From Selaginella moellendorffii (lineage: Eukaryota > Streptophyta > Lycopodiopsida > Selaginellales > Selaginellaceae): a DNA stretch of 64,000 nt. Positions within the stretch are counted from its first letter, which is position 1. Each line of letters opens with the position of its first letter. The stretch covers positions 990,702 through 1,054,701 of the forward strand of contig NW_003314301.1 in assembly GCF_000143415.4 (NCBI RefSeq), written 5' to 3'. The notes below the pieces were generated by a model. That model saw nothing but the letters and a program-made list of their open reading frames with translations, searched no databases and was not told where the DNA came from. The translations under genes were made by a program, and so were the position numbers. Below are positions 12,118-22,961 of this stretch, one piece after another.

Positions 12118-13050
12118 ATGCTTTATATGTTTATATGGTTATTAACAGTTAATTTAGTTTGTAATGCTCAGCCACCTCAAGCAAGATGGAGCACAGAATA
12201 TGACCATTTTTCTAATCAAGATATGTTTACATTAATAAGAAGGCTTATGTATTTAATTGAAAATATAAATCCAAATGAGTTATTACTAATCGGTCAGGGA
12301 ATTTATTATGGATATGAAGTTTCTGTTGGTCAACAAGACGTAGCAATAAGGGTTTATATTAGTCCATTTGATATAAGAAATTATTTAAATTGTAATCCAC
12401 TTCCACCTAACACTCAATTTCATTCTTCAATTGTTCGTATTATCTTTACTCAAATGTTAAGACTTCTAGAATATCATGTTTTTCAACATGCTCCAAAAAG
12501 TATGATGGTAGTATATAGATATTTTTCAATAGATTATTATGCATTTGGAAACTCTACAAGACGTCCTAAAGAAATATATCCTCATGTTGATTATCCTAAA
12601 GGCTTACCTGATGATAATAATCAACCTGGAAATATACATAATAATCTTGAATATGACAACTTGCAATGTTGGCCATATCGCACACAATTAATAAGTGGCC
12701 CTTTAAAATTTCTTGGTACACATATAATAAATAATAATGCTTTAATATCTTTAAATAATAAATTTAAAGTAAAATTAAAAAATTGTAATTTGATAGTTCA
12801 AGATCTTACAAATTATGAGACAATATGGTCTACTATGTCTTTTAGATATAATACATTTTGCTATCTTCATCTTCAAATTGATGGACATTTACTTATCATT
12901 GATGATAAAAGTAATATTATATGGAAAACTAATGTTTTTTGTCAAAATTGTTTATTATTTGCTGTTTTAACAATTGAAAATAATGGATATTTAACTGTAA
13001 AATCATATTCCAATGGCCTTAAGAAGTTAATCTGGACAAATAAACCTTAA
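12118..13050 (+). CDS. Secreted protein with C-terminal bulb-type (GNA-like) lectin domain
   Basis: A single exon encodes 310 aa. The first ~17 residues are a hydrophobic signal peptide ending near CNA, implying secretion. Residues ~25-190 form a domain I do not recognise. Residues ~192-310 have the threefold beta-prism pattern of bulb-type mannose lectins: repeats ending in an Ile-Trp pair (ETIW, NIIW, KLIW) and paired Cys. The mannose-site consensus QxDxNxVxY is degenerate in each repeat (QIDGHLLII is closest), so sugar binding is doubtful. Base composition is strikingly AT-rich and unlike the spliced genes nearby, and the gene sits between repeats. An intact 931-bp frame in such AT-rich DNA argues for selection or recent arrival. 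Horizontal transfer or a lineage-specific AT-rich gene family are both possible. Confidence 0.7.
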   Translation: MLYMFIWLLTVNLVCNAQPPQARWSTEYDHFSNQDMFTLIRRLMYLIENINPNELLLIGQGIYYGYEVSVGQQDVAIRVYISPFDIRNYLNCNPLPPNTQFHSSIVRIIFTQMLRLLEYHVFQHAPKSMMVVYRYFSIDYYAFGNSTRRPKEIYPHVDYPKGLPDDNNQPGNIHNNLEYDNLQCWPYRTQLISGPLKFLGTHIINNNALISLNNKFKVKLKNCNLIVQDLTNYETIWSTMSFRYNTFCYLHLQIDGHLLIIDDKSNIIWKTNVFCQNCLLFAVLTIENNGYLTVKSYSNGLKKLIWTNKP

Positions 13051-13429
13051 AATTAGAAATATATCTAACATATAAATTTAAATTGTTTACTAAGTTTAAT
13101 TATTTTTATAAATAAAATTAGTGTATGTATTAGTGGTTACGAAAAATATAATATGCTATAGAGAAAAATATATTATTACTCTAGTACACCAATCATAATA
13201 TAGATAATAGATTCTATGTTGTTTCACATATTTGTGATATCTTTGTATTTAATGCTATGTGAATCAAATCTCAAACCTCTATTCATAAGATTTAAACTCA
13301 ATACTTGTTTGGCACAGATTAGATTTTGAATTTGGTGTTTAGGCTTTTTTAGGGTTTCTAGGGTTGAGTAGATGAGCACAAGGATTGAGCACGTGCAAAA
13401 GCAGCTATACCTGGGAGTAAGGACTAATG
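13051..13429. other. AT-rich intergenic DNA
   Basis: This is the 3' flank of the lectin gene. No further gene is seen. Confidence 0.5.
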
Positions 13430-13900
13430 TGTCAGGCACAACAGCACCACTTGAGCCCTGAGCTGCCTCAGAGGCCTGAACACTTGACAGGCTTGAGAAG
13501 TGATAAGCTAGTTATGCCTGTGCTGCTGCATGTGCCTAAGCAGCACCAGTGTGCCCAGCACAGCAGATTGAGCAATGGTGAGCTGGGAAGTTAGAGCTGC
13601 CACAGGTGGCTAAGCAACACTGTTATGCCTAGTGCAGCACCTGAGGCAGTGGTGAGAGCTGTCATGGGGACTTGAGCAGTGTTATTGCACCTAGTGTGAC
13701 AGTTCAGGTGATTCTGATTTCAGTCACCATAAGTTGCCAGAAGGCCCTAGCAACACTATTGTGCCTTACATAGCAGCTTAAATGGTGGTTAGGCCACCCC
13801 AAACTGCTGTAGTGGCCCGAGCACTACTATTGTGCCTAACATGCCAACTTAGGCAGTGGCGAGCTTAGCCAAGCAATGAGTAGCTCAAGTGGTGCTTAAT
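13430..13900. repeat. Degenerate tandem repeat with 60-85 bp units
   Basis: The phrase pattern 'cagca-c-tgaggcagtggtgagct' recurs about six times (near 13,441, 13,559, 13,641, 13,702, 13,776 and 13,845). Each copy is followed by a variant of 'ctgttgtgcctag'. It is richer in GC than the flanking DNA and has no open frame. Confidence 0.5.
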
Positions 13901-14764
13901 TGCAAGCTTGCAGCTCCAAGCAAGCAAATTGGTATTACATTTCTAGAGATGGTTTTTTTTTCCCTCAGCTTAGCCATTGGCTTGTTAAGTCCCTTTTACT
14001 TTGGTTTGCACTAGCTTAACAAGAACCATCACATATTAATCCCTTAATATTGTTATATGATATTTTATTGTATCTACTATAGACACTTGCCCCATGTGTT
14101 AGTCCCATTAATTATTTATAAAAAGTATCTAGATCTATTAACTATATATATCTATGGTATACAGAGATTGACATAAATACAAGATTCTCAATCTAACACC
14201 AATCTATATTTAGTAAATTGTCAACTTTGTCCTAGAGACTATCTTCTATGACTGGGTTGAAAGCCAAAAATGCCCAAATCAAGCTTTCATATAGGGAGTA
14301 GGGGGAGAGGTGTTCATACATTTTATAGATATACTTAATTGATAGATTTAAACACTTTATATAAATAGTTGATTGGATCAAAATATAATCAATACCAAGG
14401 GCTATGACAGCAAGAGTGTCCATAGAAACTCTTTACAAAAGTGTTATTTTATGGAACTAAGCTACTCTATAAATACCTCACTACATTAAGGTCAAATATG
14501 TAATACACTATGAAATTATTTGTTATTGAACTCTTGAAATTAATCATAGAAATTGAGGTATTAAAGAAATCCAACATAATTACTTTGTTAAACTCTTCCA
14601 ATAAAATAATTTGCTCTCCATGCCACATGTTTGACTCAAATATGCCCATCTTGCTCTTATTAAATCCTCTCTATTGAATTGTTAGAAGGTGGAATGTTTT
14701 GTTATTGAAGAGCTTGCTATTGCTAAAAATCCACTTGTGAAACTTGCTAAAATGATTTTTATAA
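13901..14764. repeat. AT-rich dispersed repeats
   Basis: This stretch contains phrases shared with 36,000-36,260, 41,690-41,830 and 42,770-42,900 (for example 'acattttatagatata' and the 'agtgtccatag' region). No gene seen. Confidence 0.45.
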
Positions 14765-15037
14765 TAGTAACCCAAAGCAACTCTATAGCTGAAGCTCTTT
14801 GCAACATTCTAACACAATCTAATGGAAGCCAAAAAAAAGCATATAAGGAAAGCCTTAAATTTTAATAATAACCTGGAAACATTTTGGGTCACATCTTAGA
14901 ATGTCAAGTATAAAAATATTTTTCTATACTATGATTTTCTGATATTAAAATTTCTTTAATTTATTTATAATCAAGGTTGTAATGTTTCTTATCTCTAGAG
15001 TTTGTATGAGCTGGATCCACTAAATATCCAAAACCAT
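14765..15037 (+). repeat. Repeat family A, left part interrupted by the transposon
   Basis: This matches 2,445-2,704. It stops at AAAACCAT (15,030-15,037), exactly where the transposon begins, and resumes at 28,688. Confidence 0.8.
15030..15037. repeat. Target site duplication, left copy
   Basis: AAAACCAT; its partner is 28,688-28,695 (TTAACCAT). Six of eight bases agree, and the empty-site copy at 2,697-2,704 has AAAACCAT. Confidence 0.75.
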
Positions 15038-15059
15038 GCTCTATTTCGTTAAAGTGGGA
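15038..15059 (+). repeat. Left terminal inverted repeat
   Basis: Twenty-two bases identical to the reverse complement of 28,666-28,687. A second 'AAAATGGGA' follows 18 bases further in, echoing the terminal AAAGTGGGA. Confidence 0.92.
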
Positions 15060-15694
15060 TTAATCAGTAAAATGGGACTAGGTACAAATTTTCAAGTATT
15101 TGAAAATGACGTGAAATTATATGTTTTTTGTCCAGGGGCTAGACATATCTGGGGCATGGTGACTAGCGCGGTGACTTTATGTCCAGACTGAGTCCATCTG
15201 GTTGTATAATAAATCTCATTGTCAAGGTGAACAAGCCGAATCTGAAGCTAAAGAAGAGCGATGGCATGCGCGCACACATTATTTGTTTGTTCATTGAGCG
15301 TGTGGTGAGCTTTCCAAGATGAACGTCATTCCTATTAGCCAGACATATAACTTAATGGTGAGAACATTTAGATATTATTCAATGTTATCTTTTTCTAACG
15401 AATCTAATTGTGAAGGTGTAGCAAGAGGCATTGCTAGTCTGGAGAAGTCATTTAACTCATTTGACCCTTAGTGTATTTTCATGAAACTAAATAACATTCA
15501 TATTATTAAGGAATTTCTCTAGTACCTTTGTTTTACGACATAGAGGCTTGCATTTCTTTCAAAGGTGATTTAGTAAAAGGCCTGAGGGCACATGCCATTC
15601 TATTTCTCAGACCGGTATTAAGATATACTAGTGCAAAGGGAAAAAGGTATTTGGTGATCAAGTAAATGGCATGAGGGCACACGCCATTATAAGC

Positions 15695-16000
15695 CTAAGC
15701 GCTAGTGGACACCTCCTTTTTGGTACTCTCAGCGGTACTATCATCCTTCTCCGGGTCAGTTGTTTTGCTTTGGATTGTTGTCTCTGACGTTACTGGGGCG
15801 TTCTCGATAGTTGTTAATATTGCCGTTTGTTCAGAAAAATGATCACCTGGAGTATAGTATAGGGAGTTTGGAAGACTTATATATTCTACATCTTCACCTA
15901 TCTCCTTCTCCGTCTCCTTTTCTGCCTCACTTACAGATTTTGTGCTTGCCATGAGAACGCTCTTCACCCTAAAATATGGAGTTCGTTGTGTTATAAAAGG
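15695..16000 (-). CDS. Ser/Thr/Glu-rich open frame inside the transposon, possible 3' exon
   Basis: An open frame on the minus strand ends at 15,695. From about 15,955 inward it reads as a hydrophilic, Glu/Lys/Thr-rich tail (MASTKSVSEAEKETEKEI and on). It lies downstream of the transposase gene on the same strand and may be its last exon or a separate small protein. There is no domain to identify it. The upstream 30 residues of the frame look non-coding. Confidence 0.35.
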   Translation of the reverse strand, partial: PFITQRTPYFRVKSVLMASTKSVSEAEKETEKEIGEDVEYISLPNSLYYTPGDHFSEQTAILTTIENAPVTSETTIQSKTTDPEKDDSTAESTKKEVSTSA

Positions 16001-16410
16001 AAACCAACACACACGCTGCAAGGGAATGATGGTACATAAAGCACGTAAGCCCACAATATGGGTTTATGTGCCATTAATATGGGCCACACGCCATATTATT
16101 AGATTTATGCACGTGTGATTGGTAAATGCATATGTCACATCATCTTTGTTTTACCTCACACACTATATCAGGCCTAATGAACCATATCACATGTGTGCAC
16201 ATGCTATATATATGGAGAAGTATTATGCAAGGATAGAAATTCAATGCATGATTGTGGAGAGCAATGGCATGAAGCCACATGCTAAATAACATTTTAGAGA
16301 AAGAATTAAAATAAAAACATGCAAACAGTACTAAGTGGACCAAGACTTAGAAGTGCACAATTGAATGAGGTATTTCTAATAAATACTTCACTCACCTCAT
16401 ATAAAAATGG

Positions 16411-16448
16411 CTACCACTCTCAAATGGCGTATCGCCTCATGCCATCAC
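16411..16448 (-). other. 38-nt minus-strand candidate intron built around a palindrome
   Basis: On the minus strand it starts GTGATGGCATGAGG and ends GAGAGTGGTAG. It is downstream of the transposase gene. The flanking exons are not defined, so splicing is inferred only from form. Confidence 0.4.
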
Positions 16449-16629
16449 CTCGCAATTTGTTATAACGATCCGATGAATTCATATTCGGCTTATTCACCTT
16501 GAACTTTAAGTAAGATTTGCTAGAACAACTAAGAATTTATACGTGTTATTTGTATCATCTCACCTAGGAATGGCGTAAGGCCACATGCCATCACGCCTCC
16601 TCTGATTCAGATTTGTATTGTTCACCTTG

Positions 16630-19600
16630 AAATAAAATACATTAGAAACTTAGTAAAGGAATATTCATGAATCTCACCTTGAACCCGGGTTATGAATGCT
16701 CTTGCTGCATCTCTTGCATGGTCTGGCAAGGTGATGGTGGCACTCTGCTTCCGCATCCAACCATGCACAACATTATCCATCAATATGCTCATGCTGGGAT
16801 CCCTTGGATTCAGCACCCATCTCTTTTCTAGGCAATCCTTCCTATATCCGGAACTTGGCTTGAACCACTCCACAGTTATATTGAAGGAGTTAGTTTCCGC
16901 ATCCTCCTCTGCATCAGTGATGCAGCGCCCCACCCATATCATTTGTTTTTTATTACTAGGTCTGACAAGCACGACAATTCCTTTGCAGACCTGTACTGGA
17001 TTGAATGCTGAATCCGGCTTCTTGTTCCTCGGCCCACAATAGTGATCCTCAACATCGTTATCTGTCACTGCATTTCCAGAGGACATTGTTCCGCTACTAT
17101 CTGGTGCTCTGGGTTCTGGCCAAAAGGACTCTTCCAATTCTTCATATACAACCGGCCCATTTTGGATAGCAGATATAATCTTCTCCCAGTATTCGAGCAA
17201 AGGCTTGCACCTCTGAAAATAGGATTCTCCACCAAACACCAACCCCCTCTTCCAGAAGGCAATATGCTATCTAATCCCGACCACTATACTTTCCTGGTCT
17301 TTGAGTCCATCCGGGTGCATCAGCCGTGGGGAACCCTGAGGAATCATAGGTTCCCCAGTTATGGGATCTCTCTTGAAGAGTTCAATGCCGTCCACTGGCA
17401 GCCACACTGTGTCCCATTCTCTCATCTTGTACCTCATCACTGGAGCACCGTCACACATGCTGAAATGAAACTGAAGAGGCTTGGAGTGGCCAATCAGCGT
17501 TTCGGATCCGTCCCTGATGTAGCCTCTTACAAACCCCTTAAAGTCTGGAACCTCTGTCAGAAGTGCAGCTTCAACAGTGCCTTTGATGCAATTTTGGAAT
17601 TCATCGTAGAGTTGTGGGAGGGTGAGGACATTAGATCGCCGGAGGGACTCTGCCAGGTGACTGAACATGGCATCGACATCTTCATGAGTGTGCCCAACCA
17701 TGAGAAAGCCAAGTGTAACCGTTTCAAATATGCCTTTGGCAACAAGCATCGCCAAGTACGTGAAGACGTACATGTTTTTGTTCTCACTGCCAGCATTGTC
17801 TGTTTGGAGCAGAAGATGGGGTGGAAGGCCACATCGGCTGCAAGAACTTCCTTGAGATTCTGCTTTGTTTGGATGAGGCTGTGCATTCACCGGGCGACCA
17901 GCCTCGTCGGAATGGCATGAGGCCTCACGTGATAACCCTACAATCTGACGGCCAACATATTCACTGGGATGGCATGGGGCCCCACGTGATACTGCAAGCC
18001 TTTGCTCCTCCTCCAGCTGAACCCTGTATGGGGTTCGATCGACAAGGGCCTTATGCAAGGGTTGGCCGTTCAGCTCAGTCTGCGCACTTTGCAGAGACCT
18101 TAAGTGTTTTGCTAGGGACGCAATCATCATGTTTGCACCCCTGCCACCCCATAGAAGTACAAAGAAGTTCCCATAGTTCTGGGCACCATGCCCATGAGCG
18201 ATTATGCCAAACAGAGACACAGGCAGCTGCATGGATGAAGAGATTACCTTGGGGGCAGGATTGAGTCAAGGTAAGCACGTCTTTTTCTGGTCCATTTTGT
18301 CGTGGATGATGCAGAGGTAAGAGTCAGGTCTCTCCATGGAGAGAATCCTGTTATGATAATATGCAGTCCTGCAGCTTCTCTGCTCGATGTTGTGGTCGAG
18401 CCGCCTTCTAACCAACGTCTCTCGCTCTTGAGCGCTGCAAGAATTCTTCGACAAAGCCATTTTGATAGCAGTGCACTCGTCACACTTTGAAAAGCTGGAG
18501 TACTTTCCTATACTCACATCCCTGAACCTGTTGCTCCACAATCTACTAAATCTAGATTGGCTCAGCTTCCTGTAGCCATTACTCTGGAGTTCCCGATTCA
18601 CATTTTCCAATATGGCCCCCTTGGTATACATGGAAGGGAGAACTCGTTGGGTGTCTCGTGTTCCATCTTCCAAGAGGCAGGTTTTATGTGGTTGCTGCTC
18701 GCTACATGTCTCGACAAACCTCTTGAAGATTGCCTCTCCATATACAACATGACCCTTGGTTTTGTGCGTATCATCGTTCCCATGGACTGCCTGTTGAACC
18801 CTTTGTTCCTCGAACTCAGTTTTGATTCTGTAGAATGTGGTTCGAGGGACTCCATAAATGATTCTCCATGCCTTCATGCAGACCAAACCCCTCTGGAAGA
18901 CCATGCCCCCCACCTGATGTTCTGAAGCATCAACAGATAACCGTAATGCCTCATACACAAAATTGCGAGCTGCCTTCCAGGACAATGTCTTGTATCTTGC
19001 TCTCTCCTCTTCAATAGCATCCCAATTAGCATGTTGACAGCACCTCCTCTTGCAACAAGCAACTGTTGAGACCATTCAAACCTCCATCGCCATTTTCTGC
19101 CTTTTCGGTTCGTTGCTCAGATCCCTTTGGCTGCGCTTTAGGAAGGTGTACTTTCTTTTCCCATGAAGAGATGTTCTGTCATCAGTTGTAGTGGTGTTTG
19201 ATTGTGAATCCTTCACATTCTCAAACACTAAGTGCTTCAATTTCCACCGCACAATGCTTCCAATAGTCAGACTGTTTTCTTCTGTGTCAACAACCTCTAA
19301 AATCGCAACTCCAATATCATCCCAGCCCAATTCTTGATTAGCAACCGCATCTCTTGGATCGACAACTGTGGCTAAGCCCTCAGCTACCACCTCCCCTTCG
19401 GGGTTGTTTAGAAACACCTTCGCCTGAATCCATGTAGCACGGTTCTTAAGATCCACGGAGGGAGCATGCGTCGCACTTGCGCTGTCCCCAACATCTGCTT
19501 TCTTCTGAAGATTTTTCAAAGCAGCAACAACATTTACCCCGACGACCATCTCTCCTCATTCAATAGCGACCACATTCCCATCGAAGACAGTCTTTACTGA

Positions 19601-19732
19601 TACAACAGCATTGCCTTCCCCAAGCCTTTGACAGTGTATAACAAAGTTCCGATCCATAGACACAAGGGTCCCTTTTGCAACTCTCTTCCCACCATTCAAA
19701 ATGTAAACCTTTTCCCCAACTCTGAAGGCCAT
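16630..19732 (-). pseudogene. DUF7869-type (DDE / RNase H-like) transposase, broken by in-frame TGA codons
   Basis: From ATG at 19,732 one minus-strand frame stays open to about 17,290 apart from TGA at 19,556-19,558, 19,076-19,078 and 18,266-18,268. The first part contains two modules resembling the domain preceding transposases in plant elements. A helical DNA-binding-like region follows, then a zinc-ligand-like cluster (FSKCDECTAIK). The core has IIHDKMDQKKTCLP, LPVSLFGIIAHGHG, LLLQTDNAGSENKN and FLMVGHTHEDVDAMFSHL, a pattern I associate with the DUF7869 RNase H-like domain. A short intron near 17,250-17,290 leads to another exon (17,242-16,690), and a further intron (16,690-16,640) follows. 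At 18,266 the family pattern wants CLP-R-LNP, so the TGA looks like a CGA lost by C-to-T change. The element is therefore probably not autonomous now. Confidence 0.7.
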
Positions 19733-20099
19733 TCTGAAAGTGCAGAAAAGAAGTTAAGACCATACAAAAAATGATTGGAGAATGGCCTAAATCATAACAT
19801 ACTAAACAACCTCAATAGCATGAGGCCACATGCCATTATTCAAACATGCTATTGACACCCATGTGAAATTTCGCATTCACAAAATTGGCATGAGGCCTCA
19901 TGCCATCTTGATATACACACAGCTGCAGGCAAGTAAAAACATACATGACAATACACTAGCCATGAAATTGCAAGGGCCCAAGATGGCATGTGGCCTCATG
20001 CCATTTCTAAATGCGGTCCTAAGCCATTCCATGGTGAACATACCAGGAAGCACAAGTGCCGAATATCAAGAGGAAGCGGTAGCCACACCAAAGACAGTG

Positions 20100-20235
20100 C
20101 CGCTCGCAACACCGCAACTACTCGTAGCGCCGCTCGCAACACCGCAACTGCTCGTAGCGCCGCTCGCACAAACTGCCACTCGCATAAACTGCCGCTCGCA
20201 ATGGCGCTCGCAATGCCGCAACCGCTCGTAGACGC
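20100..20235 (+). repeat. Tandem GCCGCTCGCAACACCGCAAC repeat
   Basis: Two near-identical ~29-bp units are followed by shorter variants of GCTCGCA. A related GCTCGCA/CACTCGCG array lies at about 22,260-22,420, near the plus-strand gene. Confidence 0.7.
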
Positions 20236-21026
20236 ATAAACCACAGCCCACAACGCCGCTTACGCAAGCAGCGCTCACTGCGCTCAGCGGAACCAAGAAC
20301 ACGGCGCACAAAAATGATAGACCTAGGAATGAGTTCGAGAATTCAAAAATAACACACGCTTGAACGTCACATCAAATCCTCTGACAAACCAGATTTTATG
20401 ATTCCTCTGACAAATTTCAAACTGAGTAGCTTCTAGACTTTGCTGTCGGAGGTTGAACTTTGTCACATCATGTCCTTGCCTCGATCCAGCTGCGCCATGT
20501 CAGTGATTCGAACTTTGCCATGCTATGTCAAGGATCCGCGCCAAGATTATTCGCCGTATAAAGGAATAATTATGCTCTGTGTGTACGTCCATTTATGGCA
20601 ATATAAGGCCACACGCCATTCAAAGAATAATGCTAGTCGAGCATTTTTTGGTGCATTTTTGGGTTCAAAATTGCATGAGCCCACACGCTATAAAGTTTAC
20701 CTGTACCAAAAATAGAAACAGCTTTATTTACTTGGGAATTTAAGTGGTTGAGGCATTTTTAAACTTACAAACACATGCCCTACTTACATTCCTTTGGTTG
20801 CTTAAAATTCAAAAATATTATAAACCTTTCTTTTTGCATTTTCAATGTTTTCAATTATGGTTTTTGATTTTCGTAGGATCAGCCTAGTAATCTATTTGCA
20901 TCCCGTCATGTTTATAGCTAGCTTTCGTTTGTCCCCTTCGCTAGCCTGAGATACATCTGCTCGGCATCTGCCTCTTACAGCATTTGCCCAGAAAGGGCAT
21001 CTTTCTTCACGCAGCATTTGCCACAT

Positions 21027-21053
21027 GTTTAGGGTTTAGGGTTTAGGGTTTAG
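21027..21053 (+). repeat. Interstitial plant telomere-type repeat
   Basis: Nearly four units of TTTAGGG in tandem. Given the setting, a promoter telobox-like element is more likely than a telomere remnant. Confidence 0.85.
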
Positions 21054-22641
21054 CAATTCAGTAGCTTGATAAACATGCAAATACAGAACTTGATGCAAAA
21101 TCCTTTGATATGTCACAATGCCCCTAAGACCATAAACACATTTCAATAGAGAAGGTCCTTTCATTTCACAACTCCTTACGTAGATCTTGGTGAAACCAAA
21201 GTTAGTGAAGTTAGTTTCTTGTGATCCCGCATCTGATTGTGATGTCCCTTTGCAGTTTCGATGGAAAGGTCAATGCACACCAAACTGTAAAATCTTGGAG
21301 CAAAATAACGGTCGGATCTATGGCAAATGCCCCTGAAACATTGTAAGGCTCGTGTGGTCTCATGTGGTGTCCGATCGAGATGCTTCTTTGCAGGGTCATC
21401 AAGAAAGACATTGTATACCATTCTGTAAAATCTAGTTGTGATCTAACGGTTGGATCTCCAGAAAACTCAAAACAATCTCGCGCGTGTCAAAATATTCTAG
21501 GAATATACTCCTATGTGCCCCTGAAAATGGCATGCGGCCCCACGCCATTCAAGAGATAACGCCAGATGACGCCGAGAATTTTTTGGTGCATTTTTTGGGT
21601 TCAAAATTGCATAAGCCCACACGCTATAAAGTTTATCTTTGCCAAATAGAGAAAAGTTTATCTATGTCATGTGAGGTAGTTACAGTCCTTTGTGCTCGGC
21701 ATCTGCCTCTTGCAGCATTTGCACTGAAAGGGAATTTTTCTCCATTCAGCATTTGGCCCTGAAAATGGCATGTGCCCACACGCCATTTAAGGAATAACGC
21801 CACAGGACGCCTGGATTTTTGGGTTTAAAATGTTTAGGGTTTTTTGGGTTTTTTCAAAATATTTTGGGTCCAACGTTTTTTGGGTTTCTTTGGTGCAAAA
21901 TTGCATGAGCCCACACGCTATAATATTGATTTGAGAGAAAAATAGAAACAGATAGAATTTCTTTATTTAGCTGAACATCTGCCATTTTTGGAAATACAAG
22001 ATGCTTTGGAATATCCAATTATGCATGGTATAAATATAGCGAGGGTATTAAATGATATCCCAATCATGATCTTTCTTTTGGATTTCGCGTGCATGCAGTC
22101 TGAGGAATGATGACGTTGCGGATTTCTTTTGGATTTTGCGTGCTTGCATGCGCGCGGCAATCCAGAAATTAATGGTGGCGCCCAAGTCCGAGGAATGATG
22201 ACGTGGCGGGATTACCAACCGTTGTGACATTTCGCGCGTGTGAGGTTAGGTTTTGCATTTTGCTTCGTACTCGCGCTCGCACACTCGCGCTCGCATCGCG
22301 CTCCCACTCGCGATCACGCTCACATTCGCGCTCATCTACCTTCTCTATAGGTTTCTCGTGTGCATCGGCGTCCACTCGCGCTTGCATCACACTCGCGCTT
22401 GCATCGCGCTCGTGTGCATCGGCGTCCACTTCAAGACACACCCAGTTTGTAACTTCGCCGCCAACTCCGCCGCCCACTCCGCCACCCACACGCAGCCCAC
22501 TTGGCGTCCCGGGAGATTTCAGCGCCACTCTCCAACTGTAAGTGGCAGAGTAGCCTTGCTGCTACGATCCGCTGCACACACAGTGCACATTCGCCAGCGA
22601 GTCCGGCCTCGATTGTCACGGCCTCCATTCGGCTTCAAATG

Positions 22642-22831
22642 GTAAGTCTTTTAGGCCAAGTAGAAAATGGCATAAGGCCACATGCCATTCAGTAGCAACA
22701 TTGGCATGCACCGATTGGGCTCTCGAGTGCAGTCCGGTTACAGATGGCGTGTAGCCTCACGCCATCTTAGGATGCCACCTCAAGACATCTGATGCAGTGG
22801 TGAATGGCGTGTGGCCTCACGTTATTTCCAG
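22642..22831 (+). other. Three candidate palindrome-bearing introns upstream of the ParB-like gene
   Basis: GT...AG segments at 22,642-22,692 (51 nt), 22,737-22,770 (34 nt) and 22,800-22,831 (32 nt) each contain one palindrome with only a few extra bases. They resemble the better supported introns further downstream. They would place 5' leader or additional N-terminal exons at about 22,560-22,960. The intervening exons have no clear frame, so they may be untranslated. Confidence 0.45.
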
Positions 22832-22961
22832 CTGCTAGCTTTTCATCTGTCAGCTCTAATTGTTGTGTATTTCTGAACAGGCAAGGAATTGCGTTCTTCT
22901 TCCAGCCACTGTCAATGTGGATGCAGAGAAGGGGGAGGAGCTCACCAGTTGAACTTTCGGG

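Larger units (their letters stand above)
19733..22640. promoter_or_regulatory. Central spacer between divergent transposon genes
   Basis: About 2.9 kb lies between the start of the transposase gene (-) and the first candidate exons of the ParB-like gene (+). It holds GCTCGCA-rich arrays at ~20,100-20,230 and ~22,260-22,420, and an interstitial TTTAGGG tract at 21,027-21,053. It also holds direct repeats of a unit ending 'gcccacacgctataa' (about 20,667, 21,612, 21,905) and of 'ctcggcatctgcctctt' (20,959 and 21,697), plus palindromes at 19,815, 19,885, 19,983, 20,594, 21,527 and 21,765. It probably contains both promoters. Open frames inside it are low-complexity and not credible genes. Confidence 0.5.

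Noticed and set aside
17042-18264. Plus-strand frames of 147 and 292 codons opposite the transposase
   Set aside because: They are antisense shadows; the minus-strand frame has the recognisable transposase motifs.
18266-19558. Selenocysteine or recoded TGA in the transposase
   Set aside because: Land plants lack selenocysteine insertion. Loss of CGA by C-to-T change explains the stops more simply.
21027-21053. Telomere end or chromosome fusion point
   Set aside because: Fewer than four units, inside a transposon spacer; shorter telobox copies occur in several promoters here.
22253-22645. Arg/Ser/His-rich frames of 110-130 codons before the ParB-like gene
   Set aside because: They derive from the GCTCGCA array. 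Composition explains the open frames, and there is no domain.
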